Of a stretch of DNA of 64,000 nucleotides, positions 52,392-61,321 are shown in pieces. Location: the NCBI GenBank assembly GCA_965223105.1, contig OZ244987.1, positions 6,138,001 through 6,202,000 on the forward strand, written 5' to 3'. Made by a program: the position numbers and the translations under genes. The notes beneath the pieces were generated by a model. The model did no database searches. It had not been told where the DNA came from and was given only the letters and a program-made list of their open reading frames with translations. The number at the start of each line of letters is the position of its first letter. Position 1 is the stretch's first letter. This stretch comes from JABDMH01 sp965223105 (GTDB lineage Bacteria; Bacteroidota; Bacteroidia; Chitinophagales; Saprospiraceae).

Positions 52392-54284
52392 ATGAGTGAT
52401 CAGATTAAGCACGAATGCGGTATTGCGCTAATTCGGTTATTAAAACCTTTGCAGTACTATGAAGATAAATATGGGTCACCATTGTATGGGCTCAAGAAAC
52501 TGCAATTGCTGTTGCAAAAGATGCGTAACCGGGGTCAGGATGGAGCTGGTCTAGCTACGATCAAACTTGATCCTGAGCCCGGTACGAGATACATCAGCCG
52601 CAAGCGCAGTAACAATCCACAATATTTACGAGATCTCTTCGAGCAGGTTCACGGGCACTTTGCTGATCTGTCGGAAACTCAATTACATGATGCCGAATGG
52701 CTTAAGAAAAATAAACCCTTTACGGGAGAGCTGTTACTGGGACATTTGAGATACGGCACACATGGCATCAACACCATTGAGACTTGTCATCCCTTCCTCA
52801 GACAGAACAATTGGATCAATCGCAATCTCGTATTGGCAGGCAATTTCAATCTCACCAATGTCAACGAACTGTTCGAGGAATTACTGGAACTGGGTCAATA
52901 CCCCAAGGAGATTTCAGATACAGTCACCGTACTCGAAAAAATAGGTCATTTTTTAGACGATGAGGTACAGAAACTCTTTACTTGGTTTAAGCCCGATGGA
53001 TATAGTAATCGAGAGATTAATGCATTGATTGAGGAGCATCTGGATATTCAGCGATTGTTGGCAAGAGCCACGAAAAAATTTGACGGTGGATATATTATGG
53101 CCGGCATGGTAGGACACGGTGATGGTTTCATTATGCGAGATCCCAATGGAATACGACCAGCGTTCTATTATCACGATGAAGAGGTTGTAGTAGCTGCATC
53201 TGAGCGACCGGCAATCCAGACTGCTTTTAAAGTGAGATTAAAGAATGTCAAAGAATTAAAACCTGGTCATGTCTTAGCCATTAAGAAGAATGGCAGAGTC
53301 ACGGAGCAGCAGTATACGAAACCTGGCAAACGCAGGTCTTGTTCTTTTGAACGGATTTACTTTTCAAGAGGTACCGATAAGGAAATTTACTTGGAAAGAA
53401 AGAAACTCGGACAGGCTCTGACCAAACAGGTTGTCCAAGCCATTGACCACGATTTTCAGCAAACGGTGTTTTCGTTTGTTCCAAATACAGCGGAGACTGC
53501 TTTTCTTGGGCTTATGGAGGGCGTCGAAAGGTATCTGGATAAAATTCGAAAAACGGAAATCCTAAAATTGGGATCAAACCTCACTGCTGATGACCTGGAC
53601 CGCATATTGTCCGTCAAACCACGATTTGAGAAAATCGTAGTAAAAGACGCCAAAATGCGCACCTTTATCGCAGACACCGCTGAGAGAGGAGATCTCGTAT
53701 CCTATGTGTATGATGTGACCTATGGAATCGTGCGCAATCAGAAAGATACGTTGGTCCTGGTAGATGACAGCATAGTAAGGGGCACCACACTTAGAGACAG
53801 TATTATCACTATGGTGGATCGCCTGCACCCTAAGACCATTATTTTTGTGTCATCAGCACCACAGATCAGATATCCTGACTGCTACGGTATTGATATGTCG
53901 CAGATGTCACAGTTTGTAGCCTTTCAAGCGATGGTTTCTCTGTTAAAAGAGGCAGGAAAAGAATATATGTTGGAGGAAGTTTACGAACAGTGTAAAGCCC
54001 AAGATTATATGCCAGATGACCAAGTTACCAATCAGGTCAAGCAGCTTTATGATCAGTTTGAGTACGAACAAATTTCTGATCGAATCTCAAAGATTGTGAC
54101 ACCTTCCTATGTAAAGGCTGAAGTAAAAATCATCTACCAGACACTGGAAAACCTGCGCAAGTCTATCCCTGGGCATACGGGAGATTGGTATTTCAGTGGC
54201 AACTATCCTACTCCAGGAGGCATCCGTGTTGCCAACCGTTCATTTGTCAATTACATGGAGAAGAAATCGGTGAGGGCCTATTGA
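52392..54284 (+). CDS. Amidophosphoribosyltransferase-like protein (PurF paralogue)
   Basis: A 630-residue Ntn-hydrolase/PRTase fusion. The glutaminase nucleophile Cys is in HECGIALIRLL, a few residues from the start as in the propeptide-less form; RGQDGAGLATI and LLGHLRYGTHG line the pocket. The PRPP loop is LVLVDDSIVRGTTLRDS. It is longer than classical PurF (about 470-500), with an extra middle insertion and C-terminal extension, and matches a Bacteroidota-specific paralogue family; the first purine step is plausible but unproven. It converges on pyrH. Confidence 0.87.
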   Translation: MSDQIKHECGIALIRLLKPLQYYEDKYGSPLYGLKKLQLLLQKMRNRGQDGAGLATIKLDPEPGTRYISRKRSNNPQYLRDLFEQVHGHFADLSETQLHDAEWLKKNKPFTGELLLGHLRYGTHGINTIETCHPFLRQNNWINRNLVLAGNFNLTNVNELFEELLELGQYPKEISDTVTVLEKIGHFLDDEVQKLFTWFKPDGYSNREINALIEEHLDIQRLLARATKKFDGGYIMAGMVGHGDGFIMRDPNGIRPAFYYHDEEVVVAASERPAIQTAFKVRLKNVKELKPGHVLAIKKNGRVTEQQYTKPGKRRSCSFERIYFSRGTDKEIYLERKKLGQALTKQVVQAIDHDFQQTVFSFVPNTAETAFLGLMEGVERYLDKIRKTEILKLGSNLTADDLDRILSVKPRFEKIVVKDAKMRTFIADTAERGDLVSYVYDVTYGIVRNQKDTLVLVDDSIVRGTTLRDSIITMVDRLHPKTIIFVSSAPQIRYPDCYGIDMSQMSQFVAFQAMVSLLKEAGKEYMLEEVYEQCKAQDYMPDDQVTNQVKQLYDQFEYEQISDRISKIVTPSYVKAEVKIIYQTLENLRKSIPGHTGDWYFSGNYPTPGGIRVANRSFVNYMEKKSVRAY

Positions 54285-54309
54285 TTCTTAGACCAATGAA
54301 TGGCCAGGA

Positions 54310-55020
54310 TCAACTGACCTTGGTGCCGGTGATCTGGCCAGTGACGATACGCTCTAAGTTGCCTTTCTTTATGATGTCAAAAACTACAATAGGCAGGTTG
54401 TTTTCCTTACAAAGGGTGAAGGCCGTCATATCCATTACCCGCAGATCCATAGAGATTACTTCATCAAAACTCAAACTAGCATATTTGGTAGCTGCCGGAT
54501 CTTGTTCTGGATCGGAGGAATAAATGCCATCAACTCGCGTACCTTTTAAAATGACATCGGCTCCAATCTCGTTGGCTCGTAAAGCAGCAGCACTATCCGT
54601 GGTAAAGTAAGGACTTCCTGTACCGGCAGCAAAGATAAGCACTCTTCCCTTTTCCAAATGGCGAATAGCCCGTCGGCGAATATAGGGCTCAGCAATTTCT
54701 TTCATCTCTATGGCAGAAATGAGCCTTGTGAAGACACCAAGACCCTCCAGAGCACTTTGCAAGGCCATGCCATTGATGACGGTAGCCATCATACCCATGT
54801 AGTCGCCTTGTACACGCTCAATACCCGAGTCCTGTGCTTGTAAGCCTCGAAAGATATTGCCTCCACCAATAACGATGGCAATCTCCACCCCCAGTTGCCT
54901 CAAGTCACGAATTTCTTGAGCATAATGAATCAGCATTTTGGAGTCAATGCCGTAGAGTTGGTCACCCATCAATGATTCTCCCGATAACTTCAGAAGTACA
55001 CGTCGGTATTCTAATGTCAT
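54310..55020 (-). CDS. pyrH: UMP kinase
   Basis: Phosphorylates UMP to UDP using ATP, in the amino-acid-kinase fold. Present: YRRVLLKLSGESLMG, VIGGGNIFRG, the UMP-binding AGTGSPYFTTDSAAALRA and LKGTRVDGIYSSDP. It is the last gene of the translation operon, separated from tsf by a hairpin. frr, its common partner, is not adjacent. Confidence 0.98.
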   Translation of the reverse strand: MTLEYRRVLLKLSGESLMGDQLYGIDSKMLIHYAQEIRDLRQLGVEIAIVIGGGNIFRGLQAQDSGIERVQGDYMGMMATVINGMALQSALEGLGVFTRLISAIEMKEIAEPYIRRRAIRHLEKGRVLIFAAGTGSPYFTTDSAAALRANEIGADVILKGTRVDGIYSSDPEQDPAATKYASLSFDEVISMDLRVMDMTAFTLCKENNLPIVVFDIIKKGNLERIVTGQITGTKVS

Positions 55021-55039
55021 TGATACTTGTATTCAGCAA

Positions 55040-55066
55040 AAGAGCGAACCAAAATGATTCGCTCTT
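55040..55066 (-). terminator. Hairpin between tsf and pyrH
   Basis: AAGAGCGAA (55040-55048) pairs with TTCGCTCTT (55058-55066). On the minus strand only a short TTTT follows, so it may be a partial terminator or a processing signal that sets the pyrH level. Confidence 0.5.
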
Positions 55067-55082
55067 CGACTTTTTTCATCTT

Positions 55083-55919
55083 TTATCCAAGCCCTACATG
55101 ACGGTAGCCCTGAACAGTCAGGCCATCGTCGAGGCCCTTGAGATATTGAGCTACTGTCATCTTACCATCCTTGACAAAATCCTGATTGAGTAAAGTGTTT
55201 TCTTTGAAAAATTTATTCAATTTACCCATGGCAATCTTTTCTACGATTGCTTCTGGCTTGCCCTCCATACGAGCTTGCTCCTTCCCAATCTCGATTTCTT
55301 TCTGAACGGTTGTTTCATCAACGTCATCTTTATCCAATGCGATAGGTTTCATCGCTGCCACCTGCATAGCCACATCCTTACCTGCGGTCACGAAACGTTC
55401 ATCAGTTTTGTTAAGTCCCACGATCACACCTGCCTTATAACCCATATGGATGTAAGGTACTACCAATGGGGCCTCCAGTTTCTTATAGGCAGCTAGTTCA
55501 ATTTTTTCGCCAATTACGCCGATTTGCTCTATGATCTTCTCGCCGATGGTGATGCCGTCGATTTGTTGATTGGATAGCCCTTCAACATCATCCGGAAATT
55601 GGCTCAGAGCAATCTCTGCAATTTGACGAGTTAATTCAATAAAATCTTCATTCTTTGCTACAAAGTCGGTTTCACAACTTAGCTTAACGATGACTCCACG
55701 ATCTGCACGGTCAGAAACCTTAGCGTACACTACGCCTTCTTTAGCCTCACGTTCTGCCCTTTTCAAAGACAGCTTCTGTCCCTTTTTTCTAAGGATCTCG
55801 ATAGCTGCCTCAAAGTCGCCCTCAGCTTCTGCCAATGCTTTCTTGCAATCCATCATTCCAGCTCCGGTCTGATCTCTAAGTTTCTTGACATCAGCAGCGG
55901 ATATTTTTACTTCACTCAT
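55083..55919 (-). CDS. tsf: Elongation factor Ts
   Basis: Exchanges GDP for GTP on EF-Tu. The N-terminal UBA-like domain (VKKLRDQTGAGMMDCKKALAE) and the KEGVVYAKV and LSCETDFVAKNEDF segments are diagnostic. Length 278 fits. It follows rpsB by 56 bp, the conserved order. Confidence 0.98.
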   Translation of the reverse strand: MSEVKISAADVKKLRDQTGAGMMDCKKALAEAEGDFEAAIEILRKKGQKLSLKRAEREAKEGVVYAKVSDRADRGVIVKLSCETDFVAKNEDFIELTRQIAEIALSQFPDDVEGLSNQQIDGITIGEKIIEQIGVIGEKIELAAYKKLEAPLVVPYIHMGYKAGVIVGLNKTDERFVTAGKDVAMQVAAMKPIALDKDDVDETTVQKEIEIGKEQARMEGKPEAIVEKIAMGKLNKFFKENTLLNQDFVKDGKMTVAQYLKGLDDGLTVQGYRHVGLG

Positions 55920-55975
55920 AGTTCTATTTTGTCAGGTTGAATAATTTGACTTGAAATACCGCGTCGTTGGTGCTG

Positions 55976-56701
55976 CTAAGAGCCAACACTACTTTCAACT
56001 TCTTCCTTGGCCTTACGTCGAAGCTCCAGCCCTTCCTTGATGTGATCGGTTACAAAGTTTGTGATCAGTCGAATTGATTTCGAAGCATCATCATTGGCTG
56101 GTATGGGAAAATCAACCAAATTAGGATCAGAATTGGTATCTACCATTGCATAAGTGCGTAGACCCAACTTATGTGCTTCAGCCAGGGCGATGTGTTCGTG
56201 GTGAATGTCAACAATAAAGACGGCGTGAGGCAATCGATTTAGGTTGGCTACTCCCCCCAAAACCTTCTCCAGCTTATTTCGTTCACGTGTGAGCGTAAGT
56301 CGTTCCTTTTTGGTAACACTGGTTAATGTTCCATCGGCCAACATGCGATCGATGTTATTCATCTTCTTTACTGAACGCCGAATAGTAGAGAAGTTGGTCA
56401 TCATACCACCGAGCCATCTTTCAGTCACAAAAGGCATCTCTACCGACCTAGCAGCTGTCTCAACAATATCACGGGCTTGCTTCTTGGTAGCAACATATAA
56501 AATCTTACGACCTGATTTGGCAAATTGCACCAGTGATCGACCTGCCTTTTCCATACACTCGGCGGTCCGGTTAAGATCGATGATGTGAATACCTCTTCGT
56601 TCCATAAAAATATATGGCTGCATCTTCGGATTCCATTTCCTTTTTAGATGACCAAAGTGAACGCCAGCATCCAGTAGTTCTTTATATTTTGGTAATTGCA
56701 T
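55976..56701 (-). CDS. rpsB: Small ribosomal subunit protein uS2
   Basis: The 30S protein S2: LLDAGVHFGHLKRKWNPKM, YIFMERRGIHIIDLNRT, VDTNSDPNLVDFPIPANDDA. Start ATG 56701 gives 241 residues; the open frame reaches 56776 but that extension overlaps rpsI and lacks homology to S2. Confidence 0.98.
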   Translation of the reverse strand: MQLPKYKELLDAGVHFGHLKRKWNPKMQPYIFMERRGIHIIDLNRTAECMEKAGRSLVQFAKSGRKILYVATKKQARDIVETAARSVEMPFVTERWLGGMMTNFSTIRRSVKKMNNIDRMLADGTLTSVTKKERLTLTRERNKLEKVLGGVANLNRLPHAVFIVDIHHEHIALAEAHKLGLRTYAMVDTNSDPNLVDFPIPANDDASKSIRLITNFVTDHIKEGLELRRKAKEEVESSVGS

Positions 56702-56729
56702 CAGCTTAATCTTTTGCGGGTTGTTTAAT

Positions 56730-57116
56730 TTATCGCTTACTAAACTGAAAGCTCTTCCTTGCCTTCGGCTTGCCATATTTCTTTCTCTCTACCACCCGGG
56801 CATCTCTGGTCAGAAACTTCATTTCCTTAAGCGGTTTGCGGTTGTCCTCATTGATCTTCACCAGAATCCGGGAAATCCCAAGTCTAACGGCCTCTGCCTG
56901 ACCTTTAAAGCCTCCCCCATCAACATTGATATTCCAATCATAAACATTGTCACCTTCAATCACTTTGAATGGAGCCAAAACGATATTTTGGATGTGTGAT
57001 TGAGGAAAGTACTGCTTTAATTCCCGATCATTTATCGTAATATTTCCCTTGCCGCTCGTGGCATAAACTCTGGCGACTGCACCTTTCCTCCTACCTATTG
57101 CATTGATGATTTCCAT
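56730..57116 (-). CDS. rpsI: Small ribosomal subunit protein uS9
   Basis: The 30S protein S9, 128 residues: AIGRRKGAVARVYATSG, the GGGFKGQAEAVRLGISRIL block and the basic C-terminal tail ending QFSKR that touches the P-site tRNA. It starts 11 bp after rplM. Confidence 0.98.
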   Translation of the reverse strand: MEIINAIGRRKGAVARVYATSGKGNITINDRELKQYFPQSHIQNIVLAPFKVIEGDNVYDWNINVDGGGFKGQAEAVRLGISRILVKINEDNRKPLKEMKFLTRDARVVERKKYGKPKARKSFQFSKR

Positions 57117-57127
57117 AGTCTTACGGG

Positions 57128-57571
57128 TTAAAAGTTAAAAGGTTGTGGTTTTTGCGCCTGGTGCGGATGATCGGGTCCAGCATATACAAAAAGCTTTTTG
57201 AACATCTGACGACCAAGTTTATTCTTAGGAAGCATTCCCCTAATTGCCTTTTCGATGATGGCTTCAGGTTTTTTTTCTAAGAGATTGGCAGCGTTAGTTT
57301 TCTTCTGACCACCAGGATAGCCGGAATAACTGATGTATTCTTTCTGTAGCCATTTATTGCCAGTAAACCTTACATTTCCAGCATTGATGATCACCACGTA
57401 ATCACCACAGTCTACGTGTGGTGTGTAATTGGCCCGGTGCTTACCACGCAATACATGGGCGACCTTTGAAGCCACTCGACCTACAGTTTCTCCATCGACA
57501 TCGAGTAAATACCAGGATCTCTCCACATCTTCTTTTCGAGTAGATTTGGTCTTATAACTTAGTGTATCCAC
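57128..57571 (-). CDS. rplM: Large ribosomal subunit protein uL13
   Basis: The 50S protein L13, 147 residues: WYLLDVDGETVGRVASKVA, YTPHVDCGDYVVIINA and RGMLPKNKLGRQMFKKLFVY. It opens the rplM-rpsI-rpsB-tsf-pyrH unit and has a two-element promoter with a leader of about 40 nt. Confidence 0.98.
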   Translation of the reverse strand: MDTLSYKTKSTRKEDVERSWYLLDVDGETVGRVASKVAHVLRGKHRANYTPHVDCGDYVVIINAGNVRFTGNKWLQKEYISYSGYPGGQKKTNAANLLEKKPEAIIEKAIRGMLPKNKLGRQMFKKLFVYAGPDHPHQAQKPQPFNF

Positions 57572-57616
57572 AATTTCACTATTTGATTTTTATGTCGCTC
57601 TTTTCTCAAGCGCCGG

Positions 57617-57648
57617 CAAATGTATACTTCTTTAGCAGAATTGCCAAA
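57617..57648 (-). promoter_or_regulatory. Promoter of the rplM operon (TTTG-N20-TACATTTG)
   Basis: On the minus strand TTTG (57648-57645), 20 nt, TACATTTG (57624-57617); transcription would start near 57610, about 39 nt before rplM. Both boxes match the Bacteroidota consensus. Confidence 0.8.
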
Positions 57649-57802
57649 CATTTGTCGATTAAATCGCACTTAAGAATTGCATAAAACCTTGATAAACAGT
57701 GAAAATTTCGCACACTTCGATTTACCGTCACACAATTGAAAAGTGGAGGGTAATTAAGAATTACCCACCACTATGAGATAATAACCGTAATCTCTTCGAG
57801 AA

Positions 57803-58528
57803 TCATTTTATACAGCAACTCAGCTGGAGTTCATCGACGTGCAAACCCAAGGATCGGGCAGACTGCAAATTGCGATAGCCCTCGGGGATCTTATTCATTC
57901 GAAAGCAAGTCAGGGCGCACAAGTACAGCGCATCTTCATGATAAAGGTCTCTTTTTATGCTGGTAGTCAGGTCTTGATAAGCTCTGGTGAAATTACCCAT
58001 TTCAAAATGGGCTTTCCCCCTGACAAAATGGACTTCAGGATGTGATGGTCGAAGCTGCACCACTAGATCAAAGTCACCAATGGCATCCTTCGCTCGACCT
58101 TCGTTTAAATACGTGATCCCACGGTAAAAATAAGCCTCGCTCTCCTGAGCATCTAATTGGATTACACATGAAAAATCGGCTATAGCATATTCATGATCTC
58201 CTAGTTGAAGATGACAAAATCCCCGATACAATAGAGCCTTGGTGTGATTTGGCTCAATACTTAAAATTTCAGTAAAATCAGATAAGGAGGCTTCGAACAT
58301 CGATAGATTTACTGCAGCCACCGCTCGATTATATAAGGCAAGGGTAAAAAAAGGCCGATGCTCAATAGCTAGCGAGTAGGCCTTGATTGCCTTCTCGAAC
58401 TGTTGGTTTTCAAAATACCGTGAACCCAATGAAAAGTAGTCGTCCGCGGGATCAATACTGCTCATGGCAGTACACCAACTTATACAAAGAAAAGTCAAGC
58501 CCAGGGGAAGGCTCTGCATTTTTCTCAT
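57803..58528 (-). CDS. Exported TPR protein
   Basis: A 241-residue protein with a signal peptide (LPLGLTFLCISWCTAM) and about five to six tetratricopeptide repeats, e.g. FENQQFEKAIKAYSLAIEHR, HLQLGDHEYAIADFSCVIQL and YLNEGRAKDAIGDFDLVVQL. Likely a periplasmic interaction scaffold; no enzyme motif. An inverted repeat GCACC-AAATAC-GGTGC sits at 58552-58567, just upstream. Confidence 0.9.
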   Translation of the reverse strand: MRKMQSLPLGLTFLCISWCTAMSSIDPADDYFSLGSRYFENQQFEKAIKAYSLAIEHRPFFTLALYNRAVAAVNLSMFEASLSDFTEILSIEPNHTKALLYRGFCHLQLGDHEYAIADFSCVIQLDAQESEAYFYRGITYLNEGRAKDAIGDFDLVVQLRPSHPEVHFVRGKAHFEMGNFTRAYQDLTTSIKRDLYHEDALYLCALTCFRMNKIPEGYRNLQSARSLGLHVDELQLSCCIK

Positions 58529-58704
58529 GGTCTCGTCTTAGACAATATCTTGCACCAAATACGGTGCCAGAAAAATCATGTTTTGAGTACTGTTGACGAC
58601 TCACGAGTATAACTGAATCTTTTATCGATCGCCGCATTGATACAACGAAGTATTAGAAAAATTATTGACTGATACTATTGTAAGTCGGCCAAAGTCACCT
58701 TCAA

Positions 58705-58735
58705 TTTGGGCATATCTGGATCATCACTACCTTTG
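58705..58735 (+). promoter_or_regulatory. Promoter of the mevalonate cluster (TTTG-N19-TACCTTTG)
   Basis: TTTG at 58705-58708, 19 nt, TACCTTTG at 58728-58735, predicting a start of transcription near 58742, about 21 nt before the TTG start of fni. Confidence 0.75.
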
Positions 58736-58762
58736 CAAGTAATCAAAGGGGATTAGAACAAA

Positions 58763-59779
58763 TTGGAGAAAGAAGATAAGGACATCTCCTCGAGGCGAAA
58801 GCAAGATCACATTGAACTAGCCTTTTCGTCAAGAATTGGTCTTGACGAGATTGATCAGAGGTTTGATTACGAACCAATATTCAGCGCACATCCCAATGAC
58901 AACTTGGTCCCAATAGTATTCTTGAACAAGAAGCTCAGGATACCTCTCTGGGTATCTAGCATGACCGGTGGTACTGAAAAGGCCAAAAAGATTAACCACA
59001 ACTTAGCAAGGGCATGTCGTGAATTTGGCATGGGTATGGGCCTGGGATCCTGCCGTTCTCTTTTGTATGAAGATGCCTTCTTCGCCGATTTTGATGTGCG
59101 TTCAATACTTGGATCAGATCTCCCATTATTCGCTAACCTAGGTATTTCACAGATTGAATCCCTGTTGAAAAAAGGAGAAACCGATCGCATTGATGAATTG
59201 ATATATCGTCTACAAGCAGATGGCCTCATTGTGCACATTAATCCGCTTCAAGAGGCTCTTCAGCCCGAAGGAGATATTTTAGAGCTGAAACCGATCAGTG
59301 TAATCGAACAACTGTTGGGTAAGATCTCTTGGCCTATTATAGTAAAGGAAGTAGGTCAGGGAATGGGACGACAAAGTATAAGAGCATTGTTGCAACTTCC
59401 GCTGGCAGCTCTGGATTTCGGTGCCAGTGGAGGCACCAATTTTGCTTTACTCGAGCTACTGCGAAAAGATGCTGACTCGATGTATTTAAAACCTCTGGCC
59501 AGGGTTGGGCACAGTGCCGAAGAAATGGTAGATATCACCAATGAACTTATCGATGAATTGGGTGTTGCGATGTTGTGCAAAGAAATCATCATTTCCGGCG
59601 GAATTACGGATTTTCTAGATGGTTATTATCTTATGGAAAAACTTAGAGTAAACTCTGTCTATGGTCAGGCCTCAGTATTACTAAAATATGCATTGGAGGG
59701 TTACAGGCAACTACATGAATATCTCGCAACTCAAGCACGGGGTCTTGAATTGGCCAGAGCATATCTAAAGATAAAATGA
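58763..59779 (+). CDS. fni: Type 2 isopentenyl-diphosphate delta-isomerase
   Basis: The FMN-dependent enzyme interconverting isopentenyl and dimethylallyl diphosphate. TIM barrel with RRKQDHIELAF at the start, VSSMTGGTEKAKKINHNLA, GLGSCRSLLY, the metal-site Glu in IVHINPLQEALQPEGD, and flavin-site DFGASGGTNFA. The only plausible start is TTG 58763: a stop lies nine bases upstream and no ATG precedes RRKQDHI. A good promoter supports this. It overlaps the HMG-CoA reductase gene by 4 bp. Confidence 0.94.
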   Translation: MEKEDKDISSRRKQDHIELAFSSRIGLDEIDQRFDYEPIFSAHPNDNLVPIVFLNKKLRIPLWVSSMTGGTEKAKKINHNLARACREFGMGMGLGSCRSLLYEDAFFADFDVRSILGSDLPLFANLGISQIESLLKKGETDRIDELIYRLQADGLIVHINPLQEALQPEGDILELKPISVIEQLLGKISWPIIVKEVGQGMGRQSIRALLQLPLAALDFGASGGTNFALLELLRKDADSMYLKPLARVGHSAEEMVDITNELIDELGVAMLCKEIIISGGITDFLDGYYLMEKLRVNSVYGQASVLLKYALEGYRQLHEYLATQARGLELARAYLKIK

Positions 59780-61152
59780 AGATTAACGAACAAAAGTCTA
59801 TCATCGGTTTTTCCAGACTATCGAAACGAGGAAAGTTGAAATGGATGGTGGAGAATTTCTTCAAGGATCCCGAAATGGTGATGAAGGAATTGATGAGCTA
59901 CTGGTTGATAGACGAAGAAAAGCAGGAAATTCTCGACCGGTTTTCGGAAAATACGATCAGCAACTTTTACCTGCCGTATGGAGTAGCTCCCAATTTCTTG
60001 TTGAACGGTGAGACACTGTGTGTTCCCATGGTGATCGAGGAGAGCTCAGTAGTTGCTGCAGCAAGTTACGCGGCCAAGTTCTGGTCTCGTCGAGGTGGAT
60101 TTCACGCCAAGGTTATTTCAACGGAAAAAGTAGGTCAGATTCATTTTACCTGGAGTGGAAACACCGAAGACCTCCAAAACTGTCTTTCCAGAATAGTCAA
60201 AGAGATGCGTTCTGATGCACGGGACATCCTTGCCAACATGGAATCACGCGGTGGCGGTTTAAGTGGAGTTGAGCTGAAAAAGCCATCCGCTGAAGAGCCC
60301 GACCTACATCAACTACACTTTATCTTCGACACTGTTGACTCCATGGGAGCCAATTTCATCAACTCTGCACTAGAGCGTTTCTCAAAGACACTCCATCAAT
60401 TTGTTAGGCATGATCCAAAATTGATTCAGCAGGGGAAGTTGGATATCTTAATGGCTATCTTATCTAACTACACACCCAATTGCTTGGTCAGAACCTGGCT
60501 TGAATGTCCTATTGATAAATTGGGAATGTTTGAAAAATATGATTCAGCAACATTTGCCGATCGTTTTGCCAAAGCCATTTACATAGCCAAGGTAGATCCC
60601 TTCCGTGCAGCTACGCACAACAAGGGGATTTTCAATGGAATTGATGCCGTCGTGATTGCTACCGGCAATGACTTTCGCGCCGTAGAAGCATGTGGTCACG
60701 TATATGCATCAAGATCTGGCCGATACCAAAGTCTTTCGGATTGCGAGATCAGCAATGGGATGTTTCGATTTTGGCTAGAGATTCCCATGGCCCTTGGAAC
60801 GGTCGGGGGCTTAACAGCTCTCCACCCAATGGCAAAGAGATCCCTAGAACTTCTTGGACACCCGAATGCTGAGAAACTAATGATGATTGCTGCTGCCATG
60901 GGATTGGCCCAGAACTTTGCCGCCATACGATCACTGGTCACCACGGGGATACAAGAAGGACACATGAGAATGCACCTTGTGAACATGCTGTCGCATTTGG
61001 AAGCTACAGAACGAGAAGCCAAGGAATGTCTCAAACATTTTAAAGACAAGGTAGTGTCTTTTGCAGCCGTCAGAGACTTTCTAGATTTGCACAGATCACA
61101 TAGCCCGCAACCTGAAACGAGCTCTAGCCTCACTTCTAAACGAATGGGTTAA
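59776..61152 (+). CDS. mvaA: Hydroxymethylglutaryl-CoA reductase, class II type
   Basis: Interconverts HMG-CoA and mevalonate. Class II features: ENTISNFYLPYGVAPNFLLNG, DSMGANFINSALE, ATGNDFRAVEACGHVYA and GTVGGLTALHPMAKRSLELLG. It has no membrane domain, as expected for bacterial class II enzymes; with fni and the following kinase it forms a mevalonate-route segment, so the synthetic direction is likely despite the class name. Coenzyme preference cannot be told by eye. Confidence 0.93.
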   Translation: MKINEQKSIIGFSRLSKRGKLKWMVENFFKDPEMVMKELMSYWLIDEEKQEILDRFSENTISNFYLPYGVAPNFLLNGETLCVPMVIEESSVVAAASYAAKFWSRRGGFHAKVISTEKVGQIHFTWSGNTEDLQNCLSRIVKEMRSDARDILANMESRGGGLSGVELKKPSAEEPDLHQLHFIFDTVDSMGANFINSALERFSKTLHQFVRHDPKLIQQGKLDILMAILSNYTPNCLVRTWLECPIDKLGMFEKYDSATFADRFAKAIYIAKVDPFRAATHNKGIFNGIDAVVIATGNDFRAVEACGHVYASRSGRYQSLSDCEISNGMFRFWLEIPMALGTVGGLTALHPMAKRSLELLGHPNAEKLMMIAAAMGLAQNFAAIRSLVTTGIQEGHMRMHLVNMLSHLEATEREAKECLKHFKDKVVSFAAVRDFLDLHRSHSPQPETSSSLTSKRMG

Positions 61153-61286
61153 GTGTCACTACTACCTGGCCTACTATACTCTTTTTAGGGTTCGAAGTCG
61201 TCATCTGCAGGGCATGGACTGAGGCAAATTTCCGAAAGAGACTAAATGACATATAAAATTTTAATATATTTCTTATCTGCAATGTG

Positions 61287-61294
61287 TAAATTTG
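61287..61294 (+). promoter_or_regulatory. Candidate -7 box (TAAATTTG) for the GHMP kinase
   Basis: TAAATTTG fits TAnnTTTG and overlaps the TTG at 61292, so that codon is unlikely to be the start; the GTG at 61322 lies about 20 nt downstream of the predicted transcription start. Confidence 0.48.
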
Positions 61295-61321
61295 TATTTT
61301 GCAGTCAATCAAAACTTACCC

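Noticed and set aside
56702..56776. N-terminal extension of rpsB
   Set aside because: It overlaps rpsI in another frame and has no resemblance to S2.
60696..61133. 145-codon antisense frame within HMG-CoA reductase
   Set aside because: Contained in a clear enzyme gene, low-complexity Ser/Arg-rich translation, no motif.
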